The position numbers and the translations under genes are program-made. Source: Thamnaconus septentrionalis (lineage: Eukaryota; Chordata; Actinopteri; Tetraodontiformes; Monacanthidae). Taken from it: 64,000 nucleotides of DNA. The stretch lies in assembly GCA_009823395.1 (NCBI GenBank), contig CM020501.1:17425861-17489860 (forward strand), written 5' to 3'. The notes under the pieces are model-generated. The model had not been told where the DNA came from, did not search any database, and worked only from the letters and a program-made list of their open reading frames with translations. Shown piece after piece: positions 1 through 11,782 of this stretch; positions within the stretch are counted from its first letter, which is position 1; every line of letters begins with the position of its first letter.

Positions 1-2
1 GG

Positions 3-332
3 AGAACTGAGAGCAGCAGGGAGGAAAGCCAAGACGTGTGGCTCCTCCCCCCTCCTCCTCCTCCTCCTCCACAGACCTCCAGGGAGACCCCGCCCACCCC
101 AGCCGTCCCCATCCCCTCCCAACGCCCCTCAGCCTTCCTCTTCAAGCCGGCGTCGCGCTCCAGCCTGGAGCACTGCAGCTCGCAGCCGGCTATCAACCAG
201 CACAGAGTGCTGCCCTCCATCCTCAAGAGGCCCTTCGGCGGCAACAAGACGTCCCTCCTCACCCTGCCATCCCACGACGAGCCGCAGCGATTCCGCAGCG
301 TCAGCATGGGCTCGGAACTCACAGGCTCGTAG
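3..332 (+). CDS. C-terminal end of an unrecognised gene (5' part outside window)
   Basis: The frame is open from the first bases of the window to a TAG at 330-332, giving about 109 residues, so the start lies upstream. The segment opens with a charged stretch (RTESSREESQD), then a run of eight prolines (about residues 16-23), a Pro/Thr-rich linker, and a basic, serine-rich tail with SILKRPFGG and QRFRSVSMGSE. The RFRSVS and SRSSLE motifs resemble kinase or 14-3-3 type sites, but this is inference. GC-rich third positions support real coding, and the sequence turns AT-rich directly after the stop, as expected for a 3'UTR. A second long frame (38-535) overlaps it, but its homopolymeric composition marks it as a shadow. 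I do not recognise the protein family. Confidence 0.6.
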   Translation, partial: RTESSREESQDVWLLPPPPPPPPQTSRETPPTPAVPIPSQRPSAFLFKPASRSSLEHCSSQPAINQHRVLPSILKRPFGGNKTSLLTLPSHDEPQRFRSVSMGSELTGS

Positions 333-1725
333 GGTTGCCGAGCTGCAGGGGAACTTCTGAACCTTTGAAGCATGTTTTTTTGTTCATTGGTGGAATCTTT
401 GATACACTTTTGATTATAATGAGAAAGCCACCCAGAGAAGACTTGAAAGCCCAGTGTGCAACATTTGAAGAGACCTTTGGTCATGAAATTGTATTGAAAA
501 GTGATATTTGTTACATATCGTCAAAATATATGTAACTGTTTGATTCACTGACAGTAAGTGGTTATATTTACGTAAATACATGTTCTGTATGGAAGGATGC
601 GGTTACAGTGTAGCACCATGTATCGACGGTAGCCCAGAACATGGGTCTGCTCTTGGATTTTTGGTGATATTACCCCAACAACACAGCAGTGATGCATTAG
701 AAAACAGGGATTAACAGTCAGTTAACAGTCAATGTCTGTTTGACAACTATACCTTACACAGTGGGCCTATGAACAAAATATGTTGTGATAACAATGCCAT
801 TTCCTGGATTACATGCTTCTTATCAATTTTGACTTTGTAAAATGTGTTTTTTTTAAACCAACTGTAGTCTGAGGCCAATTAGCTGCCAAACAGAGTGAAA
901 TCAGAGTAAATATCAGAAAGATCAGAAAAGTGTGCAATTACTGTTCCTAAAACACTGAAAACCTTTGGGTTTACACAACATGTTTATTTACCACAATCAC
1001 TACATCCTGCAAGCTGAAACACATTACAAAAACATGACGCATCACTGAAGCATTAAATTCCAACACACGTAGAGAAAGTCATCCTGACTCATTCTAACAC
1101 CATGTACGTTTTCAATGCAGTGCCAAGGTTGGCCAGCAGATGGTAGTAGCGGCAAGCCAGATGGCGCACCGGCCGTGAAGACCTCTGGCTGGAGACAACA
1201 GCTGCTTCTCCCCTCTCACTGCGGCTTCTACCTGGGCTGCAGCCGGAGCTGTTGGGCCCTGCGGGCCTGGGTCCACTGTCTCTGCCGGGACAGGAAGGAC
1301 AGAGCCGGGCCGGAAGCTCTGGAGTCCTCACACACACCGCGCTGCTGCCGCAGAGACGAGGACTGCGAGAAGCAAAACGTGTCGTCTCTTAGCGGGAAAC
1401 TTAACTGTGCAGACACGGCAGTTAAATTAGGACCAGTTCAGCGCCAGCATTCTAGAAGGATCGATTTAAAGATGGATTTAAAGGCCTACATAAACAAAGA
1501 CAGTGATTGTGTCTAAAAAGAGTGGACAGGACAAGTGTGAGAAGAAACACACCTCTGACCCTCGTCTACTTTTTCTTTTTGAATATTTCTTTCTGGACAT
1601 GTCTTCCTGAGTTCTGGATTCACTGTGTTCAGGTTCGAAGATGTCTGCAATGATCCTGCTGTGGTTCATTGGTTGAAAATAAGAAATGAAAAAGTCTGCA
1701 TTTAAATAAAGCCGGGCTCAAACTC
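333..1725 (+). other. probable 3'UTR of the left-edge gene
   Basis: AT-rich sequence follows the stop codon at 332 and contains no credible exon. An AATAAA signal sits at 1704-1709. A GC-richer island at 1115-1450 is embedded in it and carries two CTCF-like cores (1133-1146 and 1157-1167). The true poly(A) site cannot be fixed without transcripts. Confidence 0.35.
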
Positions 1726-2369
1726 AGCTTGTTTGGTTAAGGCCACTGAGGGACAACATGCAGGATCATATTAAAGCTTTTAGCTCATATTTGTTTATTT
1801 ATTTATTTATTTATTTTTAAAGATATTCAACACAAAAAGGACTTGGACTCTCCCAAGGTCACATTATTATTTTACCAATCAAAAGAATTTGCCAAATGCA
1901 AATTTGGGAATTGCAAGAATATTTGATTGAAAAAAAAAAAAAAGATTAACAAAATCTTAAAATGTTTTTTTGTTTTGCTACAAAAGGTCTTTCAAAATCC
2001 AAACCATGCATGAACCCTGGTTCAGGAAGTGGGCTAGCTCGCCAAAATAAGACACAGGATGAATGACGAGCGGACCTGCACGCCTACTTGAATGACGCTT
2101 GGAAAAAAGCTCCAAAAACTGGATCGCTGCTGCTGCAGCTTCGAAGGCCTCGAGATTCCTGCAGGTCAAAGGTCAGCGCCCTCACTCCCTCTCAGGTACT
2201 CACCATGTTCTGCCAGGCTCTCAGGATCACTCTCTCCTCTTCTTCCAGTCTGGACCTCGTGGTTTCACCCTGCGTATCCAGACACGGCCACATTGTAGAA
2301 GGCAAAGGAGACTTGTTCAAAAAACCAAACAAAACAGTGAAGCGCTCTACGCAGAGACACAGTGTTCCA

Positions 2370-2800
2370 GATGCGGACTGGAGTCACCTCGGGGGCGGCC
2401 GCCGTCACGGCAGGCAGCGGTCCGAGTCCGAGCTCTCCGTCGCTGCTCATCGGTCCGGCCGGGTCACGACACATCGGGAGGATCCCGGCGGAGGGGAACA
2501 CACACGCAGGCCTGTGACCTCGCCCCGTCCATTCACAGCAGCTCCAGGGCGCATTTTTGCAGCCAGCCAGGGATCACACACACACCCTACCCCCCTGATC
2601 TCCCCCACCCTCTCCACCCGCCCGCTTTTTGTTGCGAGGCGTGAACTAGAACAATGCGGAGAGGTGCCGCAGGCTTAAGTTGTGGCTGGCGAGTCGCCAC
2701 GCACACACGCCGTCCCGCTGACTCGGCCGCATTTGCCGTCGGACGCCGATGCACCGGTTTTCAGAGGGGTAGTGGAGGTGGAGGGAGGGGTGGGGTGGGG
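2370..2800. promoter_or_regulatory. CpG-rich island, possible promoter
   Basis: This GC- and CpG-dense patch lies in an otherwise AT-rich stretch. On the minus strand an ATG-led frame of about 34 codons (start about 2441) runs towards the left edge, with GT dinucleotides that could serve as donors. No following exon could be matched, so a promoter for an unseen minus-strand transcript is possible but unproven. Confidence 0.25.
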
Positions 2801-4899
2801 GGCGGATTAGCAGGTGATCGGCAAAACACAAGGGAAAAAAATCAGGGGTGGACAAAAGAGTTGTGGTGTGAGTGTCGAAATTCAGGACGTCAGAGAGGGG
2901 GAAAGACCGACATCACGTCCAGCTGTGAGAATCACGTGGAGAGATTCTGCTTTTTCCTGTTTTTTTCAGGGCGTTTTTTTTTCCTCTTTTGCGTTACGCC
3001 GCAAAACTGTGACGTTTTCCGCAAAAGATCCAAGAGTTTGCGCGCAAGTAGGCCGTCAGCAGCAGTTTCGGTAACCCACATATACACACGCCACCACCAC
3101 CCCACCCGTTGCTGTCAGCTCCTTGACTGGCTGACAGGCTCAAGATCAGAAGGCGAAGAGAAGGAGTGACAGCGGAAGAGTGGCCCTGGCCGTCTTGTGA
3201 AAGTCGCCGCGTCCCAGAGTCACTTGGCACAAAGGTCAACTCATTCCAGTCCCCGCAAACGGCTTCTGGGGAAGCGCGGTTTGTACATTATCATTAAGTG
3301 TGAAAACACAAGTGTGGGGGAGGGTTTTCAGAGAAGTTTACGCACACTCGTGTGTGTGTGTGTGTGTGTGTGCGTGTCTTCTTAGGAACCAGGAGGCCTC
3401 AAGATCAGCAGACAAGCTTACCGTCACCGTCTAATTTAAGAGTAACATCTACCACATTCACCGTTCAGCTGCTGGTGCGCACATTTTTGTTGTTTTTTGC
3501 GTTTCATCTGCGCATCTTATTTCCTGTTTGTCAGTCTTTTTATAGACAAAAAAGCGAAAGAACAGACAGTTGTGGGGATAGGCAGAAAAAGCTGAACTTC
3601 AAACCTTTTCATCAGCTATGAGAGAGAAGCAATTCCTCCCACTGCTGCTACCACAGCCGCTTCACCACTATCCTCCCATCAGCTTATCAAAGCCATGAAG
3701 CTTAATAAGGTGGAAGAGCACAAGACTGCTAACGCTCCATCTTTACCACCTTCTGCTGAGATAAAAGCAACGGAGAGCGTAACCGAATGTCAGCGACAAC
3801 CTTCGGAAGAATTCAGTGTGTGTGTGTGTGTGTGAGAGTGTGTGCACGCCTGTGAGTAAATCTAATGTAAGTGTATCGAGGTAGAACTGAGAAGTTGAAC
3901 TTTTGATTTGGCCTGATTCATAGATAGGTTAATGATTTACTGCTAAAATTGTGGCCTTATCTAATAGAAAGCCTACTGGGATTATTTAAAGGGGAAATAC
4001 GCATTTTGTTAACAATTGTTTTATATGTAAAAAAAAACAAATTCAGTGCTTTTTCCCTTTTGCAGGATGGCGGTCAGCCTTTCTGCCGTTAAACTGCCTG
4101 CGGAAAGGGACTCCTGAGATGGAACAAGGACTCGAGTGATGGAAATCACCCAAAAAATAGAGACAGGAAACAGAGAAACATTTGCTCAAAAACAACAAGC
4201 CTCTTTCTCGTATTTTGGCAGATCAGAAACTAAACCCGCCTATTCAAACGTCTTCTATGCACATTAATGAAGGAAAATAAGAAAATATTGCACAGTTTTA
4301 AATTCATTAGCTGGCCACGTGGCTTACTTTTTTTTTTTATCATGACACACTTTTGTTTTAGAAAAACATTGTCATCCTTAATAAATAAAGACGTGCCAAA
4401 TTAAATTCTTAGCTCAAAAACAAAACAAAACATCCATATCAGACTCTCATCAATCAGCCCTTTGTTCTCTGGGATGGTTTGCAGAGAGGTGAAGTTATGC
4501 AACCTAAGGAGCAGCGGGTCTAGTTGCTTGCATGGCAAATAATTAATGCAATCACCCCTTATCAGGGGCAGGATGCAGTCAGTTTTACATGGAAGCTCAG
4601 TTACAGTCACTGTTTTGTTGCTACAAGCAAAAAAAGAAAGAATTTGCAGCCAAATGGAGCAGCAAATACTCAGAAAATGATACAAGAAACGATTGTTGGT
4701 CAAGCTACACCAAAAAAATCCTCATATTTGAAAATGTCCAAAGTATTTCAGAAGTGAAATGTCATAGTCAGTGTCATAAAACAGACGTCCAGGTTAGCTG
4801 GAAAACTGGGTCATTACGGTGACCATGTGACCACTGGTTTGACTGTGGGGACTGTTCGAACAAACACTTTATTTACAGTCCCGACATTGCGTGGAAGAA

Positions 4900-4901
<2 letters not shown>

Positions 4902-4985
<84 letters not shown>
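4902..4985. repeat. (AC)42 microsatellite
   Basis: A perfect, uninterrupted dinucleotide array of 84 bp. Its lack of interruptions suggests it is still highly mutable in length. Confidence 0.98.
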
Positions 4986-4988
<3 letters not shown>

Positions 4989-6298
4989 TGTCCGTGCTCT
5001 CTGTTTGTTCTGACCCTGTACTTTCACACTGTGTTCGTCTGCTCTACTTGTGTGTCTGTGTGTGTCGGGCACTCCCTGTCTCACACACACGCCCTGTTAG
5101 AAGGAAGAAGCACTGTATGTAATGATCCACCCGTCTCGCCCCCCAGTATGTCTGTGTGTGTGAATTTATCTCTGTCTGTCTATCACGTCTGTTACACGCA
5201 AACACACACACACAGTTCGACTTTGCTTCAAACAGGGGCCACTTTATCGGGCCGTCTGATCCTGAGTGACTCAGCCGTTTGTTGGCACATGCAGGTGTGC
5301 AGCATAAAAAATAAGTCCGGTTCCATCTGAGTAACAGCACCTTCCGGTAGAGTCTCAGTGCACGACTCCACCCACTTGGTTAAACTGGATTTTGTGGTTT
5401 GACCCGAGGAGATGGGGCTGGGATATTTCCTGGCAGCGAGTCATTGCGATACCGCTGGAAATTTACCAAACTAGACAAACTGCATCGGGTGGATGCTTTA
5501 AGTCAGTGTTTTTTGTTTATGGGCTTTGTGCTAAGCTAACCGTAGACCTATATTATCTGTCAGGTCTGTCTGGTTCAGCTAAACATCCATCCATCCATTC
5601 TCTATCGTTGTGTCTCACTCACGGCTGCTTGAGTCGATCACAGCTGTCTGTCTTTAAGTATTAAAAGTTTGAGGTCAAACCCTGCATAAGTTCTCAGCTA
5701 AACACAGAGCGCTAGCATCCACGCTTCAAAACTGAGTCTGCCTCATATCAAGTTCGTAAAACTCATGTCATTAACCAGCTTCTCTGTTCTAAACACCCAG
5801 CGGTCAAACCACAAAATTTTCCTAGCAGAGCGCAAAATCCTGCAGTGGTATTTTATTGGCTGTTGCTTTGAAAACATCATGTTGACAAGACAGGCAGACA
5901 CACGGCGGCTTGCGAAAGATCTGGCACTGGCACTGCAGCCTTGTGATGAGTGGATTGAAGCCAGGTGAGTCTCAGCCGGCGGCCAGATGGAAGCCAGGTG
6001 CGGCTCGCTGGACTCGGGGGGGGGGAAGTGGGTCAGTCCCGCCTCCTGCCACAATTAAGAGCTGAGAAATGTCACTTGCTTGGAGTTTAAGATTTCAAAA
6101 TCATAGACGCACAAAGCACTTCCACACTGGAAATGCAGCACATTATCAGTCCACATTAAAGTGGCAGCGGAATGATCAACACTTTGCCAACCTCCTTTTT
6201 AAGAAAACATAATCACCTCTATGAAGCGCATTAAAAAGCAGCGCGCTGCACCACCTGAGATCGACGACACTGTGGAAACACAACGGAAGAATATGATT

Positions 6299-6301
<3 letters not shown>

Positions 6302-6346
<45 letters not shown>
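6302..6346. repeat. (CA)n microsatellite
   Basis: A perfect dinucleotide array of about 45 bp. Confidence 0.97.
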
Positions 6347-6349
<3 letters not shown>

Positions 6350-9300
6350 TAAAGTTCAAAACATCTTTACTTTCACAGGTCATTGTGTTGTTGCCAAGAC
6401 ATTCACACGTTCTGGCAGTGTTTGCCAAAAAAGAGGTGCAGATCGTGTTCGGGGCTGGAATATCAGGGTTCCAGATTATCCTCGAGGCTGGCATCGTTCT
6501 GTTCCGGGCTCAGGCTCTTTTGCTCTTTGCGCGGCTGGCGGCGGCTCAAAGCCGTATAAATCCAACAACAAGTTATATTTAACCACAACTGATGTGGTTC
6601 CAAACAGGATAACGTTTATAAATCTAATTAGACCATGTCAGTGGTTTAATGGCTGATAATATTTTGGCTGTGAGTGGCTGGGAGGGGAGGAGAAGATAAA
6701 GAGGGAGGCTTTGAAACCCCTGAAACCACAGCCAGACGATTGTGGGATCGCGGCTTGTTGGTCTGATTTGTCAAATAAATGATTCCTAAAACAGTGGCAG
6801 ATTTCGTGTTTGATACCAAGCGGGTAAATGGACTTCTAATGTGTAGAGTTTACACATTTTTAAAGTTTTTCCAGCGAGGTCTTCCATCTGCACGCTAACG
6901 GTCCAGCGACACGTCGCTAAGAGGTTAGCGCGCAACGAGCCCGTGGCCTTTCCGTGCGTACCGAACCCTCAGCCTGCTGTCAGCTGGAATACATTCAACA
7001 ACCCCGAAAGCACGAGAGAGCAAGCAGCGATTAGGGAGAGAGATAATAAAATATTTCAGACATCTGAATCATTGCCGTCGTCCCAAACTTGCCTGGAGTT
7101 TTAAATCGTCGTCAATGTCATGGTCAAAGCACAGCGCGCACCCAAAACCGAACTTCTAGCTGCTTGGTTGCTGCCTCCTGCCGTTTCGGGTAAACCAAAC
7201 ATCTCGCTCTGCGAAATGCAAGAAAAAAACTCCAAAGGATGACTATAATCAGGCCGTGTCAGCAAGAACGGCCTGTCAACAGTTACGCACGCAGGTATAT
7301 TGTTGTCGCCTTGCGCAAAACCCTTCATTACGAAGATGGATGCGTCTTCGAGAGTTGGACGATGAAAAAAAGAAAAAAAAAATACCCACAGCCGCAGGTT
7401 TACAAGATCTGCCAGAGCTGTGACATGGAGGTGAGTCACGCTTGCTTGATGGCGGCGCTAATGGAAGGTGTCTGAGTGCGTCGAACAATGAGGCAAAGGG
7501 ACTTTATTACGTGACCCTTTGCAATGCTAGAAATTGCAAAGCAGGAAGATTGTTGGCAGGATTTTTGAGGTTCCCCCTTTGAAAACAGGACATAGAAAAC
7601 ACACACAGGTGGTAAAAGATTTGCATCTCGTGTCGGGGCGCTTTTAACCAGAGGTTGTGAGGGGCTGTTGAAACGTTTGAGTATTCAAAGTCGATATATT
7701 CCTGTCAAAATTTTTTGCCCAAGTTCATTTAAAATCATTTGGTTGTCCCAGATTTGGATGGCATTGAGAATGGAATCCACTGGGCCCTGGAAATTCTTAG
7801 CTTCAAGGTTGCCCAGACACTCCCTGGTATCTGCACAAGAACTGGGACCCCATACTTCCAAATATGGGTGTGAAAAGGAAGGAGATGAGGTAAATGGGAG
7901 GGGCGAAGGGTGGGAACAGGACCGAGCGGATAGGTCAAGTCAAGTCTTGCACAGTTTTTGATCATCGGACTTAATGCAACGATTAGCTGCAGAGGGGCTC
8001 ACTGTAAGGATTTTTCCTGCTGTGTTGCCGTCGGTTTCCTCCAGACGCTCCAGTTTTGTCCCACCATCAAAAACAAGCGCGTTAGGTACCTCAGGTCAGG
8101 ATGGTCCAGATCAGGTGACACACTCTGTTGCAGCGGCTCTGTCTGGATTTGCAATCTCGCAACTTGATCGTACCGTTCCCTCTAAATTTCACCCCAACCT
8201 AAAGTCGAAGTGAAGGCGCAGAACAATCCTGCGGCAGCACGTGCTGTGCACTGAAGGCGGACGGATGGAGAGAGGGGGGGTGGAAGGGATGGAAGGGGGC
8301 TATGGAGGGGGTGGACGGAGGAAGGGAGCGAGGGGCGGTGTGGTGAAGGAGGTGGCCCAAGGAGCAGCGGACCAACGCACTCCTCCTTAGGCTTGGGCTT
8401 GTTTGGTGGGGGTGGGGTGTCGGGTGGGTGCTGACTCCCCACCCTGACCTCGTCCCCCCTCCCCAACGCCCCACCGCCCCACCCCCACCCCCACCCATGC
8501 CTCCATCCCATGTCACCCCTGGGCTTCCTGATGGATGCTGACAGTAACAGTTGTTGTCCCGCCACCCCCACGGTGTCCTCCTCCTCCTCTTCTTCCTCCG
8601 CCACCCCCCCCACCCTCCCTGACCATGGTGACCTCTCTTTGGAAGTTGCGGTCTCCCGGCCCGGCTCGGGGGGTCACGCCGGGGCAAAGTGTCTGTGCTT
8701 GGCTGTCAAAAGCACATCGCGGGCACGAGTCCGTCACTCGCCCATGACTGTTCACTTTCGCCTCTCAGCTAAAATACTGCAGCTACTCTCTGGAATAATA
8801 ATATACTTTTTTTTTTTTTTTTTTTCAAAAAAAAGAGGTCGGGGGGCCAAATGGAATAATACTGCATTCCTCTGTGCTTCACCAATGAGTGTATCGTAGT
8901 AAAGAAAACAAACACGTAGAGGAAGTGGTGGATGAGTCAGTTTGAAGCAGCGTGTCGAGAAGGTTGTAATACTGTGTATCATAATCAACACAGTGGCCAC
9001 ATGTCAGTCACTTTTTTTTTCATTTTCTCAAACTGGGGTGTGGCGGATGGGAAAACAAGCGCGCGCACGTACACACAAACACACACACACAGAAGCACAC
9101 TTCCTGTTTGCGCAATTTTCGCCAAGAGAGCGGCGGGAACTTGTTGAACTGGATGGAGGCTGGCAGGGCATCACGGCAGCACGGGAGCAGCAGGGACACG
9201 GCAGTAATGATGAAGTAAACTTTAGAAAACAGGCCATGAGGAGAAAGTGGAGGGTTGTCATCAGGGTTGTTTTTTTGTTGTTGTCGTTGTTGTTGCGGAG

Positions 9301-9989
9301 ACGCGCGTTATTATTCATGCTGTCAGCGGAGACGTCGGTGAAGTCACAGCAGTGTAAGTAATCGCGTGTGTCACATAAATCATGGGCGATGATGACCTCA
9401 TTCCACCGCTGCACAACTCCCCCACAACGTCTTCCTTCAAGGAGCTGCAGCCAAGTGCAGGAAGGTTCACGCTCACACACGCACACGCACACACAAGTAC
9501 ACACACACACACACACACACACACCTCAAACATGTCCACACCTGTGTTTGTTTTCTGCATCCTTTCTCGCCACAGGAGGAGTGCAGAAAGTTGAGCAAAG
9601 ATTTATAAAGCTTTTGCTGATTTGCTGAAAGTTAAAGCTGTTTGTTTCCCCCTCAGTCGATGGACTTTTGCAATAGTCACATTCCACATCAAAAGATGCA
9701 ATACAACGCAAACACAAAAAACTATTGTAAACCGGCACTGAAGAAAAACAACACAGCAAAGAGGCTCACGGAGCATGTCAGTCTAGATTAGCCCTAAGAC
9801 CTGCAAAACCAACACTGCTCTTTTATAAACCAAGGTAATAATGACACTGTGTTTTCTTTAGACGACAATGGTATTTTCAGAGTTACAAGGGGGATTAGCT
9901 CATGTACCTTTAATTGTCCCATCAAATTACCCCTTTTTCATTTTTTTGAACATCTTGGATTCCAGTGGAGCAACCACACAAATAATTAT

Positions 9990-10330
9990 CACTTTATAAA
10001 AGTCTCTTTGTCTCCAGAAGCCAGCACACTTAGCACTTAGCCCTCTGTTTACAGCCTACTGCAAAAACACTTCTTCTTCTTTTTTTTCTTTTTTTTAGCT
10101 TCCACTGGACAAGCCTTGCCACATAATTAACCCCCCAAAAAACTCCACAGAGCTCCGTCAACCAGCATATTTCGCCCTCCATTTACAAGCAAGTTGCTCA
10201 GTTTTGCCTCCCTGCAGCACCTGTCACTCTGCTGGGCCTTCCACACGTTCAGAAGTGCACCTGGAGGCGGCTCGGAATGTTGTTACTCACCTGGGAGAGG
10301 TATCATATCACAGAAAGGCTGTTTTTTCCT
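9990..10330 (+). repeat. dispersed repeat family A, copy 1
   Basis: Two tandem, diverged stretches contain the family landmarks TCTCCAGAA, then TTAGCCCTCTGTTTACAGCC, then TTTTAGCTTCC, then a CTTCCACACGTT-type motif. The same landmarks recur in the same order near 18.4 kb and 19.2 kb, and inverted near 30.2 kb. No coding potential is visible. Confidence 0.5.
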
Positions 10331-10723
10331 AGACCTGTGGGCCTCAGTGCAAAAATGTGGTGGAAGCTAGAGAAATAAAGGACGCACGTTCCTGTTATTA
10401 AAACGCTTATCAGATGGGTTTTGCAGAATGTGGGACCTTGATTTGAGTGAAGGTCAAAGTAAATGTAAAAAAATTGTAACTCTCATCTAGTGTGAGTTGA
10501 TTGAAGAGAGATCTATTCTAAGTATCTAAGTCGTTTAGGCAGAAGCAGTCCAGAATTGGCATCCGGGACCTTCTGAGAGGACACATGAAAAATCATTGAG
10601 AGTTAGAAACTACAGAAAACCATACACATTCATTCATTCGACTTTAATCCAAAACTGTCTGAAGGACCCTTGACATTTTCAACCTTCTCACATTTCAGTA
10701 TATCCACGCGATGTGATTTGCTT

Positions 10724-10726
<3 letters not shown>

Positions 10727-10796
<70 letters not shown>
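10727..10796. repeat. (AC)35 microsatellite
   Basis: A perfect 70-bp dinucleotide array directly abutting the CpG-rich CRE/MARE patch that begins about 10,820. Confidence 0.98.
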
Positions 10797-10798
<2 letters not shown>

Positions 10799-10819
10799 GA
10801 ACGCACTTGGAAAGTGTAA

Positions 10820-11080
10820 CGTAAGGCGCCGCCCCGGGTCGTTGTGACGTCACAGCGCCGCGCGATGCCTGCTGACACAGCAGCCGCCCCGTCGCCGTCT
10901 GGGACCTCGCGCAGGTGCAGCCGTCTGACTGAGTGCCGACCGCACCTGGCTGCGACCGCAGACCAACCGCACGGACTCTCTCACTCGTCTGCGCGCGCAC
11001 GCCGACAGATATGAGTGTGCGCATAACGACAAACGCACGCAGACGCACGCGCTCGTCTGCAGTTGCTGAGGAGAGGATCA
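10820..11080. promoter_or_regulatory. CpG-rich patch with perfect CRE and MARE-like palindrome
   Basis: TGACGTCA (full CRE) lies at 10845-10852 and the palindrome TGCTGACACAGCA at 10870-10882, one base from the consensus Maf recognition element TGCTGACTCAGCA. Both sit within CpG-dense sequence unlike its surroundings. bZIP proteins (CREB/ATF, AP-1, Maf/CNC) bind such elements. Whether this is a promoter or enhancer, and of what, is not shown. Confidence 0.4.
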
Positions 11081-11489
11081 CTGCTGTCAGACAGATAGTG
11101 TGCGAAATACTGGGGTACCGGGGGGGGGGCAGAATTGGGTGATGCGGAAGGGGCAAGGGAGCGGGGCTGCGGCATCAGGTTAGTGTCACTGCTGCGGACA
11201 AAAGATGACAGTGGTGGAACAGTTGGGGACTCAAAGAAAAACTGAACGGGGTCTTATTTAAAAACAAACAAACAAACAAAAAAAACCCATACATTTACAC
11301 AAAGGTGCAATAAAAGACTTATTTATATGTCATTATGTAGATAACTGTAAATAATCCAACTGTTCATTAGATGTAAATATCTTGTTTTTTTTCCTTTCTT
11401 ACCCTACAAATATAAGTTTTATATTCATGTTGTTTCTTTTTAATTAATATCATTTTCTATCTTTTGTTGTAATTATGCAAATGTTTCCA

Positions 11490-11528
11490 ATGTGGGATCA
11501 ATGAAGGCATTCTGTTCTATTCTATTGT
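11490..11528 (+). mobile_element. 3' tail of a non-LTR retrotransposon
   Basis: The phrase TGTGGGATCAATGAAGGC followed by short TTCTATTCTATT repeats is a typical 3' terminus of fish LINEs ('gggatcaataaag' plus a pentanucleotide tail). Only the tail is recognisable. Confidence 0.5.
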
Positions 11529-11549
11529 AATCCAAAAAAGCAAATAAAT

Positions 11550-11576
11550 ACATATATATATGTGTTCTTCCACATA

Positions 11577-11654
<78 letters not shown>

Positions 11655-11667
11655 CACACATAAACAC

Positions 11668-11702
<35 letters not shown>

Positions 11703-11782
11703 CATACAGTATATATATACATACAGACATATTTAATGTCACTAAGATCACCCTATCTAATATATATATATATATATGTTTT
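11550..11782. repeat. compound (TA)n/(CA)n microsatellite
   Basis: A (TA)33 core at 11583-11648 is followed by interrupted (CA) runs to about 11,705 and further (TA) runs at 11,710-11,780. The sequence before it ends in the LINE tail at 11,490-11,528, so the array may have grown from that tail (inference). Confidence 0.95.

Larger units (their letters stand above)
3000..9980. other. gene-free stretch
   Basis: No coding exon, RNA gene or complete transposon is recognisable here. It holds simple repeats (TG at 3350-3372; AC at 4902-4985, 6302-6346 and 9500-9524), purine/pyrimidine-biased tracts at 8260-8640, and a poly(T) run at 8805-8825. Predicted frames are low-complexity or antisense shadows. 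Confidence 0.6.

Noticed and set aside
4827..5330. 167-codon frame with (TH)n
   Set aside because: Most of the protein is translated (AC)n microsatellite.
8182..8899. Overlapping frames of 129-162 codons on both strands
   Set aside because: Low-complexity GGA/TCC-rich sequence opens several frames at once; no splice logic or domain is visible.
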